A stretch of DNA of 64,000 nucleotides, from positions 63,925,413 to 63,989,412 of the forward strand of contig CM023541.1 in the NCBI GenBank assembly GCA_013350335.1, written 5' to 3'. The notes beneath the pieces are model-generated. The model made no database searches, was not told where the DNA came from, and saw nothing but the letters and a program-made list of their open reading frames with translations. Origin of the DNA: Chimonanthus salicifolius. Taxonomy: Eukaryota; Streptophyta; Magnoliopsida; Laurales; Calycanthaceae. Numbering within the stretch: the stretch's first letter is position 1; every line of letters starts with the position of its first letter. Shown in pieces: positions 24,305 through 36,251 of the stretch. The position numbers and the translations under genes are program-made.

Positions 24305-26790
24305 GGGAGCACTTACGCACACCTGGATTTCCTGCCTCTACACACTCGTTTCTGAAATTTTAGGTGAAATTACGATTTTACCCCTGGATTTTCATTCATT
24401 CGAATGAATGTCCAGTTCATTTTGGCATTCATTCGAATGAATGCCCGTGTGTAATTTCAATTCATTCGAATGAATGGGCTGAACAGTAACACGGAATACT
24501 GTTCAGCCCATTCATTCGAATGAATGAGGCTCATTCATTCAAATGAACTAATCATTCGAATGAATGGGCTTCATTCATTCGAATGAATTCATTCGATCAA
24601 ATGATTCCTTCTTTCAGCCGTTAATTCATTCAGCAGTAAACATAATATTATTCAAATATTTTTTTTTAAACTTTAAACTTATTTTTTAATCACTGTGTAT
24701 TTCCAAAATTTCTCAAATTGAATATCTAGACTAATTAAAATAACCTGATAAAAATACCTTAAGACTTTAAGGTCTTTTGACACTCCTAAATATTTAAAAC
24801 ATAGTATTTTACAAATAAGGGTATCCCTAGGGTGTGTCAAAAGACCTTAAAGTCTTAAGGTATTTTTATCAGGTTATTTTAATTAGTTTAGATATTCAAT
24901 TTGAGAAATTTTTAAAATACACAGTGCTTAAAAATAACTGTCTATATTTTAAAACTTTACACTTATTTTTTAAGCACTGTGTATTTCTAAAATTTCTCAA
25001 ATTGAATATCTAGACTAATTAAAATAATCTGATAAAAATAACTTAAGACTTCAAGGTCTTTTGACACTCCTAAATATTTAAAACACAGTATTTTACAAAT
25101 AAGGGTATCCCTAGGGTGTGTCAAAAACACATTTGGAAGTGTCAAAAGACCTTGAAGTCTTAAGGTATTTTTATCGAGTTATTTTAATTAGTTTAGATAT
25201 TCAATTTGAAAAATTTTGAAAATACACAGTGTTTAAAAATAGCTGTCTATATTTTAAAACATACACCGTTATTTTTTAAGCACTGTGTATTTTCAAAATT
25301 TTCAAATTGAATATCTAAACTAATTAAAATAACCCGATAAAAATACCTTAAGACTTCAAGGTCTTTTGACACTTCCAAATGTGTTTTTGACACACCCTAG
25401 GGATACCCTTATTTGTAAAATACTGTGTTTTAAATATTTAAGAGTGTCAAAAGACCTTAAAGTCTTAAGGTATTTTTATCAGGTTATTTTAATTAGTCTA
25501 GATATTCAATTTGAGAAATTTTAGAAATACACAGTGCTTAAAAAATAAGTTTAAAATTTTAAAAAGATTTAAATAACTGTAATAGATACTGTAACCTGTA
25601 ATTCATGAATCATTCGAATGATTCAGATACATCTTCATCTCATTCCGTCCGTGTTCATTCGAATGAATGAATAAACTGATCGTTCTGAACATTCATTCGA
25701 ATGAACGGTCGGTTCATTCAAATGAATTCACGAATAAGATGAATCATTCGAATGATTCATCACGAATGAGATGAATCATTCGAATGATTCATGAATTACA
25801 GGTTACATAATCTATTGCAGTTATTTAAATCTTTTTAAAATTTTAAACTTATTTTTTAAGCACTGTGTATTTCCAAAATTTCTCAAATTGAATATCTAGA
25901 CTAATTAAAATAACCTGATAAAAATACTTTAAGACTTCAAGGTCTTTTGACACTCCTAAATATTTAAAACACAGTATTTTACAAATAAGGGTATCCCTAG
26001 GGTGTGTCAAAAGCACATTTGGAAGTGTCAAAAGACCTTGAAGTCTTAAGGTATTTTTATCGGGTTATTTTAATTAGTTTTGATATTCAATTTGAAAAAT
26101 TTTGAAAATACACCGTGCTTAAAAAATAACGGTGTATGTTTTAAAATATAGACAGCTATTTTTAAACATTGTGTATTTTCAAAATTTCTCAAATTGAATA
26201 TCTAGACTAATTAAAATAACCTGATAAAAATACCTTAAGACTTCAAGGTCTTTTGACACTTCCAAATGTGTTTTTGACACACCCTAGGGATACCCCTATT
26301 TGTAAAATACTGTGTTTTAAATATTTAGGAGTGTCAAAAGACCTTGAAGTCTTAAGGTATTTTTATCAGATTATTTTAATTAGTCTAGATATTCAATTTG
26401 AGAAATTTTGAAAATACACAGTGCTTAAAAAATAAGTGTAAAGTTTTAAAATAAATTTTAATATTTAAATCATTCGAATGAAGGAGCCATTCATTCGAAT
26501 GAATGAGCCTCATTCATTCGAATGAATGGATCATTTGAATGAATGAGGTCCATTCATTCGAATGAATGGGTCATTTGAATGAATGGGCTGAACAGTATTC
26601 CATGTTACTGCTCAGCCCATTCATTCGAATGAATTGAAATTACACACGGGCATTCATTCGAATGAATGCCAAAATGAACTGGGCATTCATTCGAATGAAT
26701 GAAAATCGGGGGGTAAAATCATAATTTCACCTAAAATTTTAAAAATGGATGCGTAGAAGTAGGAAATTTGCGAGTGTGTAAGTGCTTCCC
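24305..26790. mobile_element. 2486-bp compound fold-back transposon, Mutator-like target duplication
   Basis: The element starts GGGAGCACTTACGCACACC and ends in the near-inverse GTGTGTAAGTGCTTCCC. It is flanked by identical 9-bp TTTTTATAA (24296-24304 and 26791-26799), the duplication length usual for Mutator-like elements. The outer arms (about 250-330 bp) are inverted copies studded with CATTCATTCGAATGAATG palindromes, themselves centred on TTCGAA. Each arm also holds a small hairpin (GGGCTGAACAG ... CTGTTCAGCCC). The interior is an array of five long hairpins plus a central TTCGAA-palindrome block (25600-25800). No transposase frame is present, so it is non-autonomous. Class assignment rests on duplication length only. 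Confidence 0.85.
24691..26423. repeat. Array of five ~257-bp hairpin units inside the fold-back element
   Basis: Units: 24691-24927 (237 bp), 24975-25231, 25281-25536, 25861-26117, 26167-26423 (256-257 bp each). Each starts CACTGTGTATTT (with variants) and ends with its inverse. Each has a stem of about 110 bp containing CCTTAAGACTTCAAGGTC and an asymmetric loop containing GGGTATCCCTAGGGTGTGTC. Loop orientation is forward, forward, reverse, forward, reverse, so units 2/3, 3/4 and 4/5 are also inverted relative to each other. Unit 1 lacks 20 bp of the loop region. Divergence between units is low. Confidence 0.85.
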
Positions 26791-26799
26791 TTTTTATAA

Positions 26800-28675
26800 G
26801 TATTAAAATCATAATATACTGAAATATCTTGTAGTTTTCTACTAATAGTTCAAGATTTTTTCTAATATATCAATTAAATTTCAAACAAAGCTCTTGTCAG
26901 TTGTCACTCAACTATTTGAAGTGAAAGTGATACAGCTAAGGAGGAAACAGAAGCATAAAGTACCAATTAGAGCAATGATACTTTGGAATTTTTTCTCTCT
27001 CTCTGAATAAAGTCTTTCTCAGACATGACATGTCTACTGAAAATGTCATCATCACAAAGCTAGGAAAAAGACTTTTAATGGCTTGACGGATTCTTTCTCT
27101 GAAGTTTAAGGTCTTCATTTAGACATCAAATTTTTTTTTTATCACTTCATAGTTTATACATCAACTTAAATGAAAATTTTAAAATATTTAAAAAATTTGT
27201 CTCACAAATCAGTGTTCAGATGATTAAAAACACCGATACCCAAATCCTGTAAATTAATATAATAATAAAAAAAATAGAAAGGTTGTTGAATCTATCTGCT
27301 CTCCATCATTTAGAATTATTTTAATTTTAATTTATTGTTGATTTTAAAGTTTAAATCTATCACGAGAGATGCTTGAATTTGAAGTTTTACCAATGACCTG
27401 TGTTAATCGAGGAAGAGTTGAGTCTTGGCTTTAATATTCATAAAAAAGAAATGAAATCCATCGTCATTTTAACTTATCGCGATATGAGAAAATAAAAGAA
27501 GAAAGAGAATATGCGAGTGCGCTGCCCCTGTCTTCTTCGTGCCTTTACTTTGTAATTACGTGTTGGGTTGGCGTGCAAGTGACAGCCGACATTGACCATA
27601 CTTTTTCATATCCCATTCTTTCATTTCATCTCATTTTCCCACTTCCAAACAAACTACTCTCTCTCTCTCTCTCCAAATACTAGCGAAAAATGAGCACCTT
27701 CAATGTCACTTTTAAGTGAAGTTTAGTCTCTGTGTGGAGTTTGAAAAAAAAAAATTATCTTTACCATATGATGATAATTGATTTTTACACCAGCGAAAAT
27801 ACTCACTGTGCATCATTAAGTAATTTTATTTATGAATTTTTTATTTTATCTTTTCATATTCATTTGCATTTCTATTCTTTTTTTCTCTTTTATTCGAGAG
27901 TAAATCCTCTCTACATTCACTGTTGTTGGTCTCAGAGATTCGCGTGCTATCTTCTTTTTCTTCTTCCACGAGAGTGATGTACTCATGGAATGGATTTAAG
28001 GACTTAGCCATATTCACTAATGTTTCTGACGAGAAGCAAACTTATATAGTTTTTTTGTTTTAAGTGTTTAAAAAATCTCTAAACAAATAAAAGATGATCA
28101 CCATCACATGGGTGTCTATGGTATTACACACCTAGACATCAATGTATTAAATGAGGTGATGATGAGTTGTTTTTTAAATGGTTTTGTTTAAATATGAAAT
28201 TTGCTAAAAATCACGTTGTCCAGATTTTTAAGATTGTAAAGTTCAAAGGCTAAGAAAAATAATTTAAAATATTCAAATTTTAAAAAGTTTAAAAACATGA
28301 CTTGATTAATTAAATCAATGTGATTTGTGGGCCTTGTATTCAAATAAAGACCTTTCTAAGGGACCACCATCATTCCCTTTCGTGGATCGTCTAAACCTAA
28401 ATTTGTAGGATAATACAATAATATCATGTGCACCATTTTGTAAATCTACAAATTACCTCACCTTAAGCTTGGTAATTTCAAATTCAACCCTAGTTATTTT
28501 TTTAATTGAGTGTCGTTTTTATCCAACCCAACACACATCCCTAATTTCGCATCATATTTTTTCAATGAACAATTCAAGCAGATGCACCAACCAAATTTTA
28601 TAGTTTTCAAATGAATTAACTAAATGGAGAGTCCAACATAAGGATAAAACTAGAGTCAAGTTGAGCAAACTATGA
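26800..28675. other. AT-rich spacer
   Basis: No gene is supported. A (CT)n run lies at about 27656-27673. Short frames (for example 27732-27977) have no recognisable features. Confidence 0.5.
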
Positions 28676-28826
28676 CTACGTTTGGATGAGAGGTAAATTT
28701 ACAGGAGTTATCTTTGACCGCATGTTACTCTTAGGAGTTCACCCTTTATTGTAAAAGGGTTTTCAAATGTGATATTAGAGAGGTAAAATATAGATTTTTT
28801 ATCTTTATCATTTAGTTACCAAACGA
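28676..28826. mobile_element. GTTTGGATG-type MITE, second copy
   Basis: ACTACGTTTGGATGAGAGG at the left and TTAGTTACCAAACG at the right form short inverted tips. The interior (AAAAGGGTTTTCAAATGTG..., AGGTAAA..., TTTATC) parallels 17904-18010. About 150 bp, non-coding. Confidence 0.6.
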
Positions 28827-30417
28827 AAGTCCATTATCTGTGAAATAAACGTAGTCATATGTCTGAAGATAGAGATTTGTTGATTCTATTCATTGATAAG
28901 ATAAAACGGTTCAAACTATTATTTTTTCTTTAGTTTTAAATTTAATATCAATTGATGTTCATTTAATGTATTTTCACTATTAAATTAAATATCATATATA
29001 TAAATATTTAAATAGTAATTTTATTCATATTTAAAAATCAAATACTAAAATTATCTAATTGGTCTTCTCAAATCCAGTGACTCGTTTGTAAATCCCATAG
29101 TTCTTGTTCATGATGCACGAATTTAATTTAAAATAAGATTGGATTAGGACATAAAATAATAATGTGCTTTTAATAAGAGACTTGGCAAGTTTTAAGAATT
29201 TGGGAATTTTCATCTCGTCTTGAGATGCGATATGAATGCTAAACACTGTTGGTGGTTGACTCATGACTACGACATCTCCCTCATTTTTCTGTTTTTTTTC
29301 TCGTGAGATGTTGCCGAGATCCCAAAAAGGAACTTTGTTTAGCACCTTCTCGATATTTAAAAAGGGAAGCAGCACTTCGGCTGCACTTTAAATTATACTC
29401 CATACAATCCCGTGATGGGATTGATCCATCCCGTGGTTAGGGGCTCACGGACGAATTTCATCCTATTCCTATGGGGCATTTCTTCTTAATCTAATTAATA
29501 TTTAAGTTTTTTTGGAAACTTATTCACAGTTCAAATCATTTAAAACAAATTAATTTATTTTTAAATCAAACAAATTAATTTTGGTTGACATATCACAAGT
29601 TAATCCATGTAATTAAATAGGTAATTTGTTTATTATATTGATATATTTCAAGTAAAAAATAGACATAAGTCTCTGCTAATAAAATATAATTAAAAAGTCA
29701 AAAAATATTAAATAAAAAATAAAAATAAATAATAAAGGAGATTGACGGGGCATCTCATCATCTACCAGGTACACCCTCTCTATCTAATTATAATTTAAAC
29801 GATAAAAATGCTCTTTTAGAATAATAATTATTCTATATATTACAATTTCATGAAGTATCTCATTATTTAAATAAAATATTAGAAAGGGTATTCCTAAAAT
29901 GACATATTTTTGTTTGAGTAATCAATATTAAAAAGGAAAAATTATATTTAATAAAGAATATTACACACACATATATATATATATATATATAGTCTCTAGC
30001 TGACTGTAGAGCTATTTTCGTTAACCATAAACTCTAATTTTAATCTACACTAAATAATAAATCTAATTATATTCAACATTCTCCCTTAAACTCAATTGAC
30101 TCACTTGAGTTTACAATTATTAAATAAAATAAAAAACTAATAACTATCTAATTATTGGATGACGCACCATCTAATTAAGACGTTAACAGTATAAGATATG
30201 TCGATAAAATCAAACATTAAACTAACTTTAAATAGAAAGATCGGTTTCACATTAATAAATTTTATTTTATAATAAAAATAAAAGTTTACTTCTTTCTAAT
30301 TAATGAATATCAAGTGAACCAGTAGAATAGAAATCTTTCTTTTCCCGTCCAAGCCGACCTAGGGTCTCTTTATTAAAAGTATCAAAATAATGACTAAAAA
30401 ATGTAAAATAAAGTAAT
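28827..30417. other. AT-rich spacer with a microsatellite
   Basis: An (AC)n(AT)n run lies at about 29963-29992. Nothing else is recognised. The minus-strand frame at 29055-29375 (106 codons) shows no domain and has the composition of random AT-rich sequence. Confidence 0.5.
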
Positions 30418-30589
30418 CACGTGATCCACCAGTTCCAAATGCACTATTTGAGCTCACGGCTTGACACGTGTTCTTTAGATGGGGTTTGCCACTGGCAGGT
30501 GTCAGTTGCAGTAATAGTGCGGAATCGAGCGGGCCCGTGTCTGATCTGACCGTACTCTTTTATTCGTCCAAGAAAATAGAAGTGGACAC

Positions 30590-30913
30590 TTGTCAGATAA
30601 GTACCTTTACTTATCATCTTATAAGCAGTTGGGCTTATTACTGACAGGACAGCTACCGCGCACTATACGAGAAAATGACGGTTTGATCGTGGATAAGCGC
30701 TGCCGTAAAAAACAAAAGCAGAACAGGGAAAATGCAGTAAAAGAGTTGGAAAATGGTGCAGTAATTGCAACGAGGAAGGACAGCATGCCCCGCAGCATAA
30801 AAAATTTACAGATAAACCCTTGCTTTTTTAAGCTCTCCTTTGTCGAAGAGATGAATGCCCGTTTCCTAAATGATATTTATGCCCTCGAACTTGGTCCTTT
30901 GAACCGACATTGA
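30590..30913 (+). other. Unassigned 107-codon open frame in a locally GC-richer patch
   Basis: The frame starts ATGTCAGATAAGTA... hmm-free of stops to TGA at 30911-30913 and is rich in Lys/Arg/Asn. The middle is basic (RCRKKQKQNR). I recognise no family. Upstream, two CACGTG G-box cores (30418-30423 and 30465-30470) stand out in otherwise AT-rich DNA. It could be a small gene, a gene remnant, or chance; no splice or UTR evidence favours a gene. Confidence 0.2.
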
Positions 30914-32459
30914 GTATCTCCGGATTTTCTACAACGTGAGGATACAACGACGATTTTTCCACTTTGCTATCATCTCACTAGATAATTACCAAATATACCA
31001 CCCAACCCGAACATTTTGTACATGTGGGGCCATACCCTAACGTAAATGGACCATGTAAGATGGATCGTGGTTATGACATGGCACGTGGATGGATGCCATT
31101 TGCTGGTTAACTGTCATTTTCTGCTGTTGCTCATTTTAATTTTGGTTTTAATATTTACAAACAGTACGTGATTTAGACTTTTTTTTTACGTTTAACCGAG
31201 CACTTTAGTCATGAAAAAGACATTAAATTTAAATATAAATGTCAATTAAGATAGATAGTTTAAATGATAACAATAAATAAATATTTTTATTTTTATTTTT
31301 TAGATATGCCATTATTTAATTGATGAAAAGTATAAAAAAAAGTCTCTATATAAAAGAACAAGAGTATTTTAAGTTCAAAGAATATTATAATTAATGAATA
31401 ATTATTATAATGGATGAAGTTTTCTATAAACTTTTAGATTAAGTCTTAGGCTATACTTGTAGTATAAATTTAAACCTCATTTTTTATTTTAATAATAATA
31501 ATACTCATTCGTCAATATTATATTGAGAGTTTGCTTTTGTACATCTTTTTCTAAAAATATAAAATACAGACATAGTTAATAATTGTATACTTCATTAAAT
31601 AAGAGTAATCATTTATTTATACTTTAAAAATAAGTAATTCACAATACAATTGAGGCAAAAAGAATTTTTATTAGATTTTTTGAGTAAAGTATCTTGATCA
31701 ATGAAGATTTCTTTTTAAAAATTAAAAGTAAATGAAAAAATTCTTGTTGGTAGAGATTAAATATTAGCAATTTAAAATTATTAACATAAGATAGTTTATT
31801 CAACAAGATTTTCTCAAATAAAAATACAAAATAAGATTTTATAAATTCTTCAATTCAAATAAACTCACATGTATATTTTCATGACATGTTTACTTCAAAA
31901 GGCATAAACTCTTCAACCTCATTGGTGCCATTTAAAAATTCTAAATTAAGTTCAAATTTTATAAATTTATCATTAATTAGTAAAATATAAAAATTTAAAA
32001 TATAAGACTTTGAATAAATAATATACAATACCTTGTTGTGAAGATCTTATGCAATTTGAGAATTGATTAAGATACTAATATTTTTATTAATACTTGAACA
32101 CTGTCTCAAAAATAGATGATTTTTAATATAAAATTATAATAAAATTATTAATTTATTATGAGACTGTGTGTCTTATCAATAAAAACATTAGTCTCCAAAG
32201 TAATTGTGGAATAAATTTTCTATTTTAATTTACTTATTTTACATACTTTGGCTCTTCCCTCCCTTTGAATATTGAAATTTAAGTTCCCACTTGTGGCCAT
32301 TATGTACATATATGGAATATGATAGCAATATCTCATTTCATCTCACCTGTCAATTTGACAAAATGTCATTTTCTTTACCACTACATGTGCAGTAAAAGTT
32401 TGGGTTGTGTCTTGTCAACCCGAATTAAATTCATTCGGACCAGTTTTCGGGTCTCAACC
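30914..32459. other. AT-rich spacer upstream of the TOPLESS gene
   Basis: A third CACGTG core lies at 31082-31087. Otherwise A/T runs without coding potential or recognised repeats. Confidence 0.5.
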
Positions 32460-32810
32460 CAATCCTGTCGGGTCCTCTTAAATACCTCTCGCCATTAAAA
32501 CCCTCAAACAAGGACCAAACGCCAAAAGTCTCGCATTTTTATTCATCTCTTGCCGCTTTCCTCTTCTTCTCTTCTCTACGGACGATTTTTCGCCCCTTTT
32601 TTCCGATCGTCTCGAGGCGAAAATCTCCTCTTTCTCCACCCTCCGAGGCGATTCACCTCCAAAAACACCGATTCTCCCGGCGGCGAAACTCGGCCGAGGT
32701 GCTCCTTGCTTTGTGCCTCCATTTTTTTTTTAAATTTATGAACCCCAGTCGAAGGCAGGAGAAGCTCCTCCATCTCTATCCATCTGCTAAACATTCATCC
32801 AGGCATAAAT
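32460..32810 (+). promoter_or_regulatory. Probable TOPLESS promoter end and non-coding first exon
   Basis: A TATA-like CTTAAATACC near 32477 is followed by a pyrimidine-rich and then GC-rich stretch (32540-32800; CT tracts, CGGCGGCGAAACTCGGCC) unlike its AT-rich surroundings. This is typical of a plant 5' UTR exon. TOPLESS-family genes commonly have an intron in the 5' UTR. The matching acceptor would be one of two TTAG sites just before the start codon (about 36690 or 36709). No donor can be chosen with confidence, and short frames here probably are not translated. This is inference from composition and position. Confidence 0.5.
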
Positions 32811-34982
32811 TTCTTTTCTATATTTGGGTTATTCTGTAAAAATTACTGCTTTTATGTTTATTTTATTTATTTTTTAATTCAATATTTGGATTTTTACTTT
32901 TTGTGCGCAGTCAATTCATCAAATCTAACCTGAACATGTTTTTTTTTGGTTATTATTAATCATTTATGCAATGATTAGAACTAAATGACGTTTTTCTTTA
33001 ATTTTTTTTTGACCTTTAGAAATCATTTTTTATTTTTACATATTAATATAGTGTGGTTTTGATAGTTGAAGTTGGGTACGGGTTACCCCGTCACGTCGGG
33101 TTGGGTTGCCCCGACTACTCAATATTAGGGACCTATTTGCAATTTTGCATTGAGGCACTTGTGCTAAGTTGGGTCGGGTAGGTTGAGTACTGGGCCCAAG
33201 CCTGACCCGTTTTCGTTTTAGGTTGGGGCTGTTGCCTTGAGTGCTCGTACACACTGATTGGATGCAATGGAGCATGGTCAACATTAAAATGACTTAAAGA
33301 GGGCAAATACCTTTCAACCTAGGAAAAAAACGCTGAATAGAACTCAATTAGATAAGGCATGTTTTTCTGCATTAACAAAGACAAGGTTTTCTAATTATGT
33401 GATTGAGAAACTTAAATGAGTAAAGGATTATGGCAATGCCAAGCATTCTTTTAATACGAAACTAAGAGATTTAATGGTTCACCTTCATGCATGTGACAAT
33501 GTGGGTGAAAAATGCGTCACTGGTGAACTTCAAGTGAAGTAAGTAAGATATTGTGCCATCGCAGTTTAGTTTAATGTAGCAGTACAGTCTCATTCTTGTG
33601 CATTGAGTAGAAAAGATGTGTTTTTTCGTACACTTATTTTTGTTTTTTAAGTTGCAAATTTTCTTTTGTATCATGGGATTACTCAAATGCATGGCATTGT
33701 TACTCTTTTCATCATTATCATCATTATATATAACTTTTTTCTCATTTTTGTTTCCATACTTAGTATTCTATTCAAACCTCCAATGTTGTGGACGTAATTG
33801 TAATGTTGACATATCTTATGAACCTCATGTACTTAATGATCCTAACACTTGGTGAGCGGCAACCAATTCTGATTAGAAGAATAATGCAAAAGAAAGGATC
33901 AATGCGACAAATTCAGCAACATGTGTCCAATAAGATATTATTGTTCTCCATAGCAATATGGTTTCTAGGCCATGGCCCATGGTTAGCAGGAACCATAAAT
34001 GAGACATTATGACAAAAGTGTGATGACTAATTATGTGGTTGTGTTGGCCATACTCAGCAATTTTTAACTTTCAATGTGAGATTTTGAACAATATCTTCAG
34101 CTCAAGGTTGTACTTTTATGTTCAATGGCTTGGCCATTCCTAGCTTTCTAAAACTGCAGTCTAAGTGATTAGCTATTCCCTAATCCATATCAGGCAGTGG
34201 AAGAATGAGAAATTGCAAATGGAACAAAAATGGAGAAGAAGTAGATAGCTTCTTTCAACCTTGGCACTCACTTGCAAAGAGTTAAGTTTGTTTTGTCCAT
34301 GCTTAAGAGAAGAATGGTGTTCTCTCCTTGGCAAAGAAATTGAGGTTGAATGTTTTCCTCCCTTATTAAGTGCCAAATGCATGCAAAGAAGTTTCTCAAT
34401 CCAAATGCCTCTCTTGGTAAGAATGCATTAAAACTCAATGTTGAAAAATGAACCAATATTATTGGATGGTCATATCTTTCAAGTTTGGTAAATTTACTTG
34501 AACCCTTTTGTCCAAAGAGGGGCATGTTGTCCATTTCTGCCTCACATAATTAGGCAATATTTGCAAACTCAATGCTTGAGTGCAAACACACAGGTTTGAG
34601 TATTTTATGAAACCTATAAATCCTTTGAATTGTGGGATCACAAGGGTAATACAGTAACCATAAAAAAGCAGAGGGCAGTGGGTAGAGATAAAGGACCTTG
34701 GGAGGAACCTAGTTGCTTCTTTCTCTATAAGAAGCACACACAAGGTAAAAAATTTACAAAATTCCATGGAATTCTAACTAATGTTTACCTTAGTCATGAT
34801 TAGGCTATAAGCTATCAAATATATACTTGTCAATGACAAATTAATCTGCCTTTTGGATAGATTACTTGAAAGCTTATCCCATTGGAACAATGTTGTTATG
34901 ATGTGTGTACTTTGCCTACAGAATAAATGGCAAAAATGATACTTCTTAATGTGAAGTGGCACCACCACTGCATTGATTTATT
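32811..34982. other. Probable 5' UTR intron of the TOPLESS gene, first part
   Basis: AT-rich, with several short shadow frames and no protein family I recognise. A GGTTGGGTTGCCCC / GGGTCGGGTAGG stretch lies near 33080-33230. Confidence 0.4.
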
Positions 34983-34993
34983 ATTACAAATAT

Positions 34994-35373
34994 ATGAGAT
35001 GTTCACCCGCGCACTGAGTTGCACGGTATTACCTTGCGCACTTAGGCGTAGGGCCCACCAAATGGAGTGGTGATGGATCCGTAGGAATCGTGTTTTCCTT
35101 CAATACATCGTCTAAAAAAAATCACTATGATCGGATTGATCAAATCCATATTTTCAAAGATCTCAAAGTTTCATCATTTTCAATTGTTTTTTAATCCCTA
35201 AACTTTATGGCCTTAAAAAACATGGCTTGATCAATCCGATCATGATGATTCTTGGTGGACAACATATTGAAAGAAAGACCATTCCAACGGGCTCATCACC
35301 ATCCCATTTAGTGAGCCCTACGCCTAGGTGCTCACAATAATACCATGAGACCCAATGCATGGGTGAACGTGTC
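34994..35373. mobile_element. Fold-back MITE, about 380 bp, with 11-bp flanking duplication
   Basis: The arms of about 170 bp are inverted copies: GTTCACCCGCGCACTGAG... on the left, and GTTCACCCATGCATTGGG... as the reverse complement of the right end. Shared blocks include TTAGGCGTAGGGC / CTAGGCGTAGGGC and ATGATCGGATTGATCAA. ATTACAAATAT occurs immediately outside both ends (34983-34993 and 35374-35384). A 9-11 bp duplication again points to a Mutator-like origin. Non-coding. Confidence 0.8.
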
Positions 35374-36101
35374 ATTACAAATATTGACACTATTTTTCAT
35401 TTTTTGTTACATTTTTATTGCTAAATATCTCAATATTCCCAAATCATTTCTGCCACTAATATGTCCATACCTAATACTCTTCAAAATCACAAATTAATGG
35501 GCCTCTTGGATATATAACTTTAAGAGCTGTGCAGTTGCAGCAATTTTATGATGTTCAGAATTCATTTACCCGTGAAGTAAACAACAAAATAACAATTATT
35601 ACTATGAGGTGGCAACTTTGGACACTCATTTAGTGCCACGGATAGTACTGATAGTTTCTTTTGTTCGCAATTTTATCATCAAATACCACTCTATATTTTC
35701 AAAGTATTGTTGTTACTCATAATTAGCCATAACTTATCAAGTACGTATTACAACCACAAATTAATGGGCCTTTTGGATTGGGTAACTTGGAAATTTATGG
35801 ACATGATAATTTTATGACATTATGACTTTGTTTACCCACAAATCTAACAAAGAAAATATCAAATTCTTAATGTGAGATGGCACCATTACTACATTGATCC
35901 ATTGTCACAAACATCGGTGCCATTTTGATTGTCACAAATTTATCACCAGATATCACTATATATTGAAAATGTTGCTAGTTTTGTTTCTGTCATGACATCC
36001 AAAATCCTCATCACATTAATTGTAGTTTGTGTTTGGTTTGATGGTTAAGGAGTTATGTTTATTATATGTGCAAGTCCCCATGGGTGATGCCCACTGCCCA
36101 C

Positions 36102-36251
36102 ATGGGTGTAGCTCAACTGGTTAACCTCCCACCTCAAGAAGTGGGAGGTGCCAGGTTCGAGCCCCCATGGCCTAACTTGGTGTACATTAAGGGCAATAGG
36201 TATTACCCGTGGGGGTTTTACGCGGTTTCCCACACTTAAATTCAAAAAAAG
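36102..36251 (+). mobile_element. tRNA-derived SINE in the TOPLESS 5' UTR intron
   Basis: The head is strikingly tRNA-like: GGGTGTAGCTCAACTGGTTA (D-arm/A box), a CTCCCACCTC...GTGGGAGG stem, and CCAGGTTCGAGCCCCC (T-arm/B box). A body without tRNA features then ends in an A-rich tail (36242-36251). The intact-looking pol III promoter boxes contrast with the more decayed SINEs elsewhere in the window. Confidence 0.75.

Noticed and set aside
24403..26700. CRISPR array from the regular CATTCATTCGAATGAATG repeats
   Set aside because: Plant nuclear DNA; repeats are palindromic, unevenly spaced and part of an inverted-repeat transposon, with no unique spacers or cas genes.
32550..32741. 63-codon frame near the TOPLESS leader as an upstream gene
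   Set aside because: Composition fits a CT-rich 5' UTR exon; no similarity or start evidence. An upstream ORF cannot be excluded.
34268..34767. Two overlapping minus-strand frames of 88 and 102 codons
   Set aside because: No domain, no splice partners, and composition like the surrounding AT-rich intron.
36102..36172. tRNA gene
   Set aside because: D- and T-arms are good, but the 3' acceptor pairing is absent and an A-tailed non-tRNA body follows, so it is a SINE head.
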